Shown here one piece after another: positions 1 to 5,419 of a stretch of DNA of 7,260 nucleotides. Location: the NCBI GenBank assembly GCA_052389755.1, contig JBQTHP010000213.1, positions 1 to 7,260 on the forward strand. Direction: 5' to 3'. The translations under genes and the position numbers were made by a program. This DNA comes from JBQTHP01 sp052389755. Lineage in GTDB: Bacteria > Pseudomonadota > Gammaproteobacteria > Steroidobacterales > Steroidobacteraceae. Position 1 is the stretch's first letter, and the number at the start of each line of letters is the position of its first letter. The notes beneath the pieces were generated by a model, which saw only the letters and a list, made by a program, of their open reading frames with translations, ran no database searches and was not told where the DNA came from.

Positions 1-29
1 CGGGGTGAGCGATGAAGGCCCGGAAATTC

Positions 30-47
30 TTGTCCGCTTGCGGACAA
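30..47. promoter_or_regulatory. 18-bp palindrome, left copy (candidate operator)
   Basis: TTGTCCGC-TT-GCGGACAA is an 8+2+8 palindrome inside the left arm of the long inverted repeat. Its size and symmetry fit the binding site of a dimeric helix-turn-helix regulator, or a small stem. I cannot assign a regulator. It lies about 170 bp upstream of the first gene. Confidence 0.4.
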
Positions 48-118
48 TCTGTTCCTGGTCCGCTCCAGCATGAGGCGCTCTAGAATGGGGCCCGCTTTAT
101 GGCGCTAACCGATAGAGA

Positions 119-136
119 TTGTCCGCAAGCGGACAA
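119..136. promoter_or_regulatory. 18-bp palindrome, right copy (candidate operator)
   Basis: TTGTCCGC-AA-GCGGACAA is the mirror copy of the palindrome at 30-47, with its centre 89 bp from that of the first copy. Because the long inverted repeat is perfect, this second copy is not independent evidence of function. It lies about 80 bp upstream of the first start codon, so it could act as an operator on the operon promoter. I see no convincing -35/-10 pair, although TAGAAT at 81-86 resembles a -10 box. Confidence 0.4.
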
Positions 137-214
137 GAATTTCCGGGCCTTCATCGCTCACCCCGGCCGTAATCCCACGCCGCCTGCGTTACGCGCGTTG
201 CATGAGGCTCGTCC

Positions 215-2692
215 GTGAACGAAGTTGCGAAGAAGGCGCCCGCGTACACGCAGATCCGCGTCCGCGAACCAGCGGGGCAGCGTACCTTCGAGGCAGCGCT
301 CGCGATCGGCGGCGAGGGCGCGCAGATCGTCGTGCCGGGGGCGCACGCAGGTGTCGCCCTTCGGATCGAGCGTCATGCCGGCCTGTGGGTCGCGACGGGC
401 GACGGGCGGTTTGCGGGCGGGAGAGAGCTGCGGGTCGGCGATCTGCTGACGGTCGGCGACGCCGACGTCATCGTGCAGGACGTCTCGCGCACCTTGCTCC
501 AGCTCGAGATCGCGCATCGCGTCGGCAACGCGACCATCGCACCGATGGAGACGGTCGCGAGCCTTACGGCGCAGCCGGAGGACGACGAGATTCTGATTCG
601 CGCGGCGCAGGGGGAGCTACCCCCTCACCCTTCCCTCTCCCCCGCTGCGCGGGGGAGAGGGTGGCGAAGCCGGGTGAGGGGACCATTGCCACTTTGGCTT
701 GCGGCCGCAGCGCTCGCGCTTCTCGGACTCCTCGTGCTCGTCGCGGCGGTCGAGCCGATCGCGCTCGATCTGCGACCGGCCGGCGCGCGCGTTCGCACGC
801 CCGGCACGCTCGTCTCGTTCCGCAGCGGCGATCGCCTGCTCGTGCTGCCGGGCGAGCACAGGCTGCGTGCGGAGGCGCGTGGCTACCTGCCCGCGGACGC
901 GAGCGTCATCGTTCGAGAGGGCGGGTCGGCGCAGGTTCGTCTGCATCTTGCGAAGAAGCCGGGGCTTCTCGACATCGATACTGCAGGCGTTTCCACGACT
1001 GTCAGCGTCGATGGCGTCGAGATGGGACGCGCGCCGGGGACCGTGGAGATCGCCGCGGGCCCGCGCACGATCACGCTTCGTGCGCCTCGTCATCTCGATT
1101 TCGTCGCGAACGTGGAGATTCACGGCGCAGGCGAACGGCAGGATCTGCGCGCGACACTGCAGCCGGATTGGGGGACGCTGCGGATCACGGCCCGGCATGC
1201 GAACGTGCGCGTCGCAATCGACGGGCGCCCGTCCGGCTCGACTCCCGCCGCGCTCGAAGTGCCTGCCGGCGTGCGCCGCGTGCAGCTGGAGGCGGATGGA
1301 CTGAAGAGCTGGCAGAGCAGTCTCGTCATCAAGGCAGGCGAGACGCTCGCGATCGGTCCGATCAGGCTCGGCCAGCCCGACGCGCGGCTCGCGGTACGAT
1401 CGAGACCAGCCGGCGCAGAGGTGACCGTGGGCGGCGCATTCCGCGGACGCACACCGCTCGATCTCGATCTGTCGCCCGGCATCTCTCACGAAGTCGTCGT
1501 CAGCCTGCCGGGCCATGTGAACTGGTCGCGCGCGCTCTTCGCGGAGCCGGGCGCGAAGCTCGCCGTCGACGCGCGTCTCGCGCCGGTGCTGGCACGCGTG
1601 GCCGTGCGCGGCGTACCGGAAGGCGCGGAGCTTCACGTCGACGGCACCGCGCGCGGCACGACGCCGCGTGTGCTCGACCTTCTCGCCGTCGAGCACCGCG
1701 TGGAGGTGCGCAAGGAAGGTTTTCTGCCGTTCACGGCCACCGTGGTGCCGGCAAAAGGGCTCGAGCGATCGGTGGAATACCGTCTGGTTTCTTCGGACCG
1801 TGCCACGCAGCTCGCGGAAAGCGCGCCGACCATCACCACCAGGATCGGCTACGAGCTCCGGATCCTGCCGCCCGGCACGTTCACCATGGGCAGCGGGCGT
1901 CGCGAACAGGGCCGTCGTCCGAACGAAGGGATGCGGCAGGTGACGCTGAAACGCCCGGTCTACTTCGGGGTCACCGAAGTCACGAACGTTCAGTTTCGAA
2001 AGTTCCGCTCCGGTCATGCGTCCGGCCACATCGAGAAGCGGACGCTCGATCTCGACAATCATCCCGTCACGCGCGTGAGCTGGGACGACGCGGCGCAGTT
2101 CTGCAACTGGGTGTCGGCTCAGGAAGGACTGCCGCCGGCGTATGAACAGCGCGACGGCCGGTTCGCACTGCGCCAGCCCGTGACCAACGGCTACCGCCTG
2201 CCCACCGAAGCCGAGTGGGAGTACGCGGGCCGTTACGCGGGCCCGGGAACGCATCATCGCTACGCGTGGGGCGATGCGCTGCCGGTGCCGGCGCAGATCG
2301 GCAATCTCGCGGGCATGGAGACGGGAGACGCGCTGCCTGCGACCCTCGAGGGCTACAGCGACGAATTTCCTGTGGTGGCACCGGTGGCGCAGTTCGCGGC
2401 GAATGCGCTCGGGCTGCACGATCTCACCGGCAACGTGTCGGAATGGGTCAACGACTATTACCTCTCGTTCGTCGGCGGTGCGAACCCCGTCGATCCGCTC
2501 GGTCCGGCGGCGGGGAATCGCCACGCGATCCGCGGATCGAACTGGCGCTCGGCGCTCGCGAGCGAGTTGCGGCTCGCGTGGCGGGACACGGCGGATGAGG
2601 GCAGCCAGGTCGTCGGCTTCCGCCTCGCACGCTACGCAGACCCTCACCCTACCCTCTCCCGCAAAGCGGGAGAGGGTACCGAAGGCGGGTGA
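215..2692 (+). CDS. Membrane protein: FHA-like, TM helix, PEGA repeats, SUMF1/FGE-fold domain
   Basis: An 825-residue protein starting at GTG, with GAGG at 204-207 seven bases upstream. Residues ~10-95 look like a degenerate FHA fold (IGGEGAQIVVPG, then a GDLLTVG-like strand) without the usual GR and SxxH residues. One hydrophobic helix lies at ~157-179. About five PEGA-like units follow (~181-248, 250-317, 319-387, 389-455, 457-524), best seen as RSRPAGAEVTVGGAFRGRTP at 395-414 and VPEGAELHVDGTARGTTP at 467-484. A SUMF1/FGE-sulfatase-type domain covers ~545-806, with PPGTFTMGS, YRLPTEAEWEYAGR (660-673), LTGNVSEW (737-744), RGSNW (773-777) and GFRLAR (801-806). The paired active-site cysteines of true formylglycine-generating enzymes are absent after RGSNW, so I predict binding or structural use rather than sulfatase activation. 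Expected topology: N-terminus in the cytoplasm, the rest in the periplasm. Residues 136-156 and ~809-825 come from palindromic repeats. It is the first gene of the operon seen here. Confidence 0.9.
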   Translation: MNEVAKKAPAYTQIRVREPAGQRTFEAALAIGGEGAQIVVPGAHAGVALRIERHAGLWVATGDGRFAGGRELRVGDLLTVGDADVIVQDVSRTLLQLEIAHRVGNATIAPMETVASLTAQPEDDEILIRAAQGELPPHPSLSPAARGRGWRSRVRGPLPLWLAAAALALLGLLVLVAAVEPIALDLRPAGARVRTPGTLVSFRSGDRLLVLPGEHRLRAEARGYLPADASVIVREGGSAQVRLHLAKKPGLLDIDTAGVSTTVSVDGVEMGRAPGTVEIAAGPRTITLRAPRHLDFVANVEIHGAGERQDLRATLQPDWGTLRITARHANVRVAIDGRPSGSTPAALEVPAGVRRVQLEADGLKSWQSSLVIKAGETLAIGPIRLGQPDARLAVRSRPAGAEVTVGGAFRGRTPLDLDLSPGISHEVVVSLPGHVNWSRALFAEPGAKLAVDARLAPVLARVAVRGVPEGAELHVDGTARGTTPRVLDLLAVEHRVEVRKEGFLPFTATVVPAKGLERSVEYRLVSSDRATQLAESAPTITTRIGYELRILPPGTFTMGSGRREQGRRPNEGMRQVTLKRPVYFGVTEVTNVQFRKFRSGHASGHIEKRTLDLDNHPVTRVSWDDAAQFCNWVSAQEGLPPAYEQRDGRFALRQPVTNGYRLPTEAEWEYAGRYAGPGTHHRYAWGDALPVPAQIGNLAGMETGDALPATLEGYSDEFPVVAPVAQFAANALGLHDLTGNVSEWVNDYYLSFVGGANPVDPLGPAAGNRHAIRGSNWRSALASELRLAWRDTADEGSQVVGFRLARYADPHPTLSRKAGEGTEGG
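620..681. repeat. Intragenic palindromic repeat, copy 1
   Basis: Outer arms CCCCTCACCC (621-630) and GGGTGAGGGG (672-681) are perfect complements. Inside them is a 13-bp hairpin, 633-645 / 649-661, with a 3-nt loop. It shares layout and arms with the copy at 2641-2695. It is translated in frame within the first gene, giving residues 136-156 (starting PPHPSLSPAARGRG) between the FHA-like domain and the membrane helix. Dispersed palindromes of this type (REP-like) are common between genes in GC-rich proteobacteria; an in-frame copy inside a gene is unusual. Confidence 0.9.
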
Positions 2693-2695
2693 GGG
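2641..2695. repeat. Palindromic repeat, copy 2, at a gene junction
   Basis: Outer arms CCCTCACCC (2641-2649) and GGGTGAGGG (2687-2695) enclose a 13-bp hairpin, 2650-2662 / 2666-2678, with an AAA loop. It has the same family layout as the copy at 620-681, in the same orientation. It encodes the C-terminal tail after the SUMF1-like domain (PHPTLSRKAGEG...), contains that gene's TGA stop (2690-2692), and runs to within 4 nt of the next start codon. The hairpin could also affect mRNA stability or relative expression across the junction. Confidence 0.9.
2691..2695 (+). promoter_or_regulatory. Shine-Dalgarno sequence made from the repeat arm
   Basis: GAGGG overlaps the upstream TGA stop and lies 4 nt before the ATG at 2700. 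It belongs to the outer right arm (GGGTGAGGG) of the palindromic repeat. In the folded repeat it would pair with 2641-2645, so ribosome access could depend on whether translating ribosomes open the hairpin. Confidence 0.5.
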
Positions 2696-2699
2696 CCCC

Positions 2700-2945
2700 A
2701 TGGAACGAACTTCGCGTGTGAGTCTGGTGCTGGCGCTGCTCGCGCTAGCGGGCGTCGTTGCGTTTGCGCAGCAGGCGCCGTCGTCGCCCCCTCGCGAGCC
2801 GCCGGCAAAGCCCGCGCCGGCGAAACCGGCCCCGCCGCCCGCGGATGACAGCGACTCCGCCCAGACGATCGAGGACGATCCCACCGTCGCCCCCGATCCC
2901 GATGAGTCGGCGGACAACAACATCACGTTCCCGATCGACATATGA
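2700..2945 (+). CDS. Small exported Pro/Ala-rich protein, function unknown
   Basis: An 81-residue protein. Residues 1-23 form a good signal peptide: a basic start (MERTSR), a Leu/Ala/Val core and an AFA|QQ signal-peptidase I site at 23/24. The mature part is ~58 residues. A Pro/Ala/Lys stretch (~25-48) is followed by an acidic segment (DDSDSAQTIEDD, 49-60) and a hydrophobic end, ITFPIDI. There are no cysteines and no domain I recognise. The start is chosen because ATG 2700 gives the signal peptide and follows a GAGGG; the reading frame is open further upstream inside the previous gene, but that part is a shadow. It lies 7 nt after the first gene and 10 nt before the next. A periplasmic linker or adaptor for the neighbouring membrane proteins is a guess. 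Confidence 0.75.
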   Translation: MERTSRVSLVLALLALAGVVAFAQQAPSSPPREPPAKPAPAKPAPPPADDSDSAQTIEDDPTVAPDPDESADNNITFPIDI

Positions 2946-2955
2946 AGGTTCACGC

Positions 2956-4317
2956 GTGAGCCGTGTCGCCTTCGAGCTCGACGATCGCACGCTCGCCGTG
3001 GCGCGGGACGGCGTCGTCCTGCACAGCGCGCCGGCGGTGGTTTTCGACGGCAGCGGTGGTGAGCCCGTCGGCGAGCACGCATGGCACACCCAGCGACGCA
3101 CGCCGACGCACGTCTCGAGCCGGCACATCGGAGAGCTCGGTGGCGGCGCGGCGTACTCCGAGAGGGCGCTCTCGCTGACGGCCGCGGATCTCGCGACACG
3201 GCTCGAACCGTATCGATCGGAGGAGGCGCCACTCTGGATAGCAGCGTCCGCCGCGTTCAGCCCGGCAGGCCTTTCGGCGGCGCTCGCGATCACGCGCAAG
3301 CTCGGTTTTCGTGTCGCGGGCTTCGTCGATGCGGCGGCTGCCGTGGTCGGCGTGCTTGCGCCCGAGCGAACCGCGCTGGTGCTCGAGATCGGTCTGCACC
3401 ACATCGCGGTCACTGCCGTCGACAACGGTGCGCACGCGCGTCGCCGCCGCGCGGTTCTCAGCACTCGCGGCGGTCTTCTCGAGCTGTACGAGTCCTGGCT
3501 CGATCTCGTCAGGGCCGCGATGGTCAAGCGCACGCGCTTCGATCCGCTGCACGATGCGGCCACCGAGCAGCAGGTATTCGACGCGCTTCCTGCGCTCGCG
3601 CGCGACGCTGCGGCGCACGGCAGTGCGACGGCCACGGTCGCTGCAGGGCAGGAGCGTTTCGAGGCGGAGCTGAGCCGCGACCAGTATGCGCAGGCAGGCG
3701 AGCCCATCTACGGCGAGATTCTGCGGCTGCTGCGCGACCTCAGGCATGCCGGCGCGGTCGTCACGATCGTGGCGCCGCGCCTGATTCTCGATCTGCCGGG
3801 TCTGCGCGAGGCGCTCGATACGTTCCAGGACTGCGAGCTCATCGTGACCGCGGACGGGTTCGGGGCGGCAGCGGCGACGCTCCTCGCGCTCGCGGCGACG
3901 AACGATGCGGAACCCGACGCGGTGAGACTCATCCGCCGCGTGCCCGCCGCGCGCGCGGGAAACCTCGGGCAGCTCGCGGAGCGCATGCCGCTCGGCAGCG
4001 ATCCGGTCCACGAGCAGCACGCGTCGCACGTTCTCTACGAGGGCCGCGCCTTCGCATTCGACCGCGGTCCGCTGATGGTCGGTCGAGGCGGAACCGGCGA
4101 TGCGGTCATCGCGCTGCCGGAAGGGCTTGCGGGAGTCTCCCGGCGGCACTGCACTTTCCTGCACGATGGCGAGCATCTCGTGCTCGTCGACCACAGCACG
4201 TTCGGTACCTTCGTCAACGGCGAGCGGGTGGCCGAGCGCGTGCGCATTCGCGCGGGCGATCGCGTGCGCGTCGGCGAACCGGGCGTCGAGCTCGCGCTGA
4301 TCGCCATAGGAGTCTGA
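2956..4317 (+). CDS. Degenerate Hsp70/actin-like ATPase domain fused to C-terminal FHA domain
   Basis: A 453-residue protein starting at GTG, with GAAGG at 2944-2948 seven bases upstream and overlapping the previous stop. The frame stays open to 2758, but that part is Arg-rich out-of-frame translation of the previous gene. Residues 1-~315 follow the order of an Hsp70 nucleotide-binding domain: VAFELDDRTLAVARDG (4-19) at the phosphate-1 position, VVFDGSGGEPVGEHA (28-42), LVLEIGLHH (141-149) at phosphate-2, and VAPRLILDLPGLREAL (272-287) at the adenosine motif. Each motif has lost its glycine/threonine signature, so ATP use is doubtful. Residues ~358-447 form an FHA domain with VGRGG (375-379), SRRH (395-398) and TFGTFVNG (415-422). 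The Asn usual in SxNGT is Phe here. No signal peptide or membrane helix, so cytoplasmic. It probably links a phospho-threonine ligand to the membrane components encoded on either side. Confidence 0.88.
   Translation: MSRVAFELDDRTLAVARDGVVLHSAPAVVFDGSGGEPVGEHAWHTQRRTPTHVSSRHIGELGGGAAYSERALSLTAADLATRLEPYRSEEAPLWIAASAAFSPAGLSAALAITRKLGFRVAGFVDAAAAVVGVLAPERTALVLEIGLHHIAVTAVDNGAHARRRRAVLSTRGGLLELYESWLDLVRAAMVKRTRFDPLHDAATEQQVFDALPALARDAAAHGSATATVAAGQERFEAELSRDQYAQAGEPIYGEILRLLRDLRHAGAVVTIVAPRLILDLPGLREALDTFQDCELIVTADGFGAAAATLLALAATNDAEPDAVRLIRRVPAARAGNLGQLAERMPLGSDPVHEQHASHVLYEGRAFAFDRGPLMVGRGGTGDAVIALPEGLAGVSRRHCTFLHDGEHLVLVDHSTFGTFVNGERVAERVRIRAGDRVRVGEPGVELALIAIGV
4308..4312 (+). promoter_or_regulatory. 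Strong Shine-Dalgarno AGGAG for the first VWA gene
   Basis: AGGAG lies inside the last codons of the preceding gene, 6 nt before the GTG at 4319. It fixes that start, which sits 2 nt after the upstream TGA. It is the best ribosome-binding site in the window. Confidence 0.8.
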
Positions 4318-4318
4318 G

Positions 4319-5419
4319 GTGGCGAGGCAGCGCCGCAAGGTGGAGGCGTTCGGCCTGTCGTTCCTCGACTGCATCTGCTGCGGTTTCGGCGCGGTACTGC
4401 TCATCTACGTCATGCTGAGCGCCGAGAGCGCCCTCGCGGTGATGAGCCGTTCCGATGATGTAAACGCCGAGGTCGATCGGCTCGAAGAGGAAGTGCTCGC
4501 GGGCACGCGCAACCTCGTCGTGCTGCGCAACGCGCTCGAGACGACGCGCAGTGAGACGGCGAGCGCCGCGGCACGCACGAAGCAGATTCTCGCGGAGCTC
4601 GAAAGCCGCCGCGAGCAGGTGTCCACCTACGACGCGACGAGTCTGGCCCGGCGCGAACGCATCGAGAAGCTGAAGGCCGATATTCGCTCGCTCGAGGAAG
4701 GTACCAGGCGCCTCGAAGGCGGCAGCCTCGATCGCGCTCCGCCCGGCCAGGAGGCGCGCGCGTTTCGCGACGCGGGCGGCAATCGCCGCTACATCACCGG
4801 AATCCGGATGCGCGGAACCCGCATCCTCATCCTGGTCGACGCTTCCGCGAGCATGCTGCACGAGGATCTCGTGAGCATCATCAAGCTGCGCAACTCCTCG
4901 GAAACCGTGCGCCGCGGCGCGGCGAAGTGGCGGCGGGCAATGGACACGGTGAGCTGGCTCGCAACGCAGCTACCGCCGGGCAGCCGTTATCAGATTGTGA
5001 CCTTCAACACGAAGGCGCAGCCGTTGCTCGCGGGCTCGTCGGGTCAATGGCACGACTCCGCGGATCCCGAGACGCTGTCGAGGAACATCACCGCGCTGCA
5101 GACGCTCACGCCGGGGGACGGCACCAATTTCACGAAGGCATTCCTCGAAACGAGAAAGCTCAATCCGGCGCCGGATCGGATCGTGCTCATCACCGACGGG
5201 CTGCCGACGCAGGGCTCATCGCCACCGCGCTTCAAGTACATCGACGCGCATGCCCGGGCCCGGCTGTTCGACGATTCGATCAGTCTGCTCCCCGATAAGG
5301 TTCCAGTAGACATCGTGTTGCTGCCGCTCGAAGGCGAGCTGCCGGCCGCACACCGGTTCTGGCGGCTGGCTCGCTTCACCGGTGGCACGCTCCTGATGCC
5401 CTCGAAGGACTGGCCATGA
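4319..5419 (+). CDS. Membrane-anchored coiled-coil VWA-domain protein 1
   Basis: A 366-residue protein with a GTG start behind AGGAG. A short basic N-terminus (MARQRRK) leads into a hydrophobic helix (~13-33) with the motif LSFLDCICCGFGAV. Residues ~48-136 are heptad-like and charged, most likely coiled coil. A VWA domain covers ~165-362 to the very end. Its metal-ion-dependent adhesion site (MIDAS) looks complete: DASAS (174-178), the Thr of GDGTN (269) and ITDG (291-294). Such a site normally binds Mg2+ and a carboxylate of a ligand. By the positive-inside rule the coiled coil and VWA are periplasmic. The next gene has the same architecture and motif, so the two are paralogues and may pair. 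The Asp at the start of the helix recalls TolR/ExbD/MotB, but the rest differs and no channel partner is seen. The stop overlaps the next start (ATGA). Confidence 0.9.
   Translation: MARQRRKVEAFGLSFLDCICCGFGAVLLIYVMLSAESALAVMSRSDDVNAEVDRLEEEVLAGTRNLVVLRNALETTRSETASAAARTKQILAELESRREQVSTYDATSLARRERIEKLKADIRSLEEGTRRLEGGSLDRAPPGQEARAFRDAGGNRRYITGIRMRGTRILILVDASASMLHEDLVSIIKLRNSSETVRRGAAKWRRAMDTVSWLATQLPPGSRYQIVTFNTKAQPLLAGSSGQWHDSADPETLSRNITALQTLTPGDGTNFTKAFLETRKLNPAPDRIVLITDGLPTQGSSPPRFKYIDAHARARLFDDSISLLPDKVPVDIVLLPLEGELPAAHRFWRLARFTGGTLLMPSKDWP

Larger units (their letters stand above)
1..165. repeat. Perfect 50-bp inverted repeat with 65-bp spacer
   Basis: Bases 1-50 are the exact reverse complement of bases 116-165, with no mismatch over 50 bp. 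The spacer is 51-115, and the match stops sharply on the inner side (51 g against 115 g). The outer ends read CGGGGTGAGC... and ...GCTCACCCCG. Because the left arm begins at base 1, the repeat may extend outside the window. Possible readings are a small non-autonomous (MITE-like) element with long terminal inverted repeats, a regulatory or terminator structure, or a fold-back artefact at a contig end. No open reading frame or transposase is visible inside. The inverted repeat itself is certain; what it is remains open. Confidence 0.9.

Noticed and set aside
1..165. CRISPR unit, tRNA or integron attC site
   Set aside because: There is one inverted pair rather than spaced direct repeats, no cloverleaf, and no integron core sites.
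202..2145. 647-residue plus-strand frame overlapping gene A
   Set aside because: Very Arg-rich low-complexity translation without motifs; the frame from 215 carries TM, PEGA and SUMF1-like domains and has a proper RBS.
1847..2632. Functional formylglycine-generating enzyme (sulfatase activator)
   Set aside because: The catalytic Cys pair is missing and no sulfatase is nearby; only the fold is supported.
2758..2955. N-terminal extension of gene C in the same frame
   Set aside because: The extension is Arg/Pro-rich shadow of gene B. GTG 2956 has a GAAGG at the right distance and starts exactly at the Hsp70-like first strand.
617..3232. 871-residue minus-strand open frame across genes A and B
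   Set aside because: It is Arg/Ala-rich, lacks any recognisable domain and lies opposite well-supported domain-coding sequence. Long antisense frames are expected at this GC content.
2956..3900. Genuine DnaK-type chaperone
   Set aside because: All nucleotide-binding signature motifs are altered, and the substrate-binding domain is replaced by FHA.
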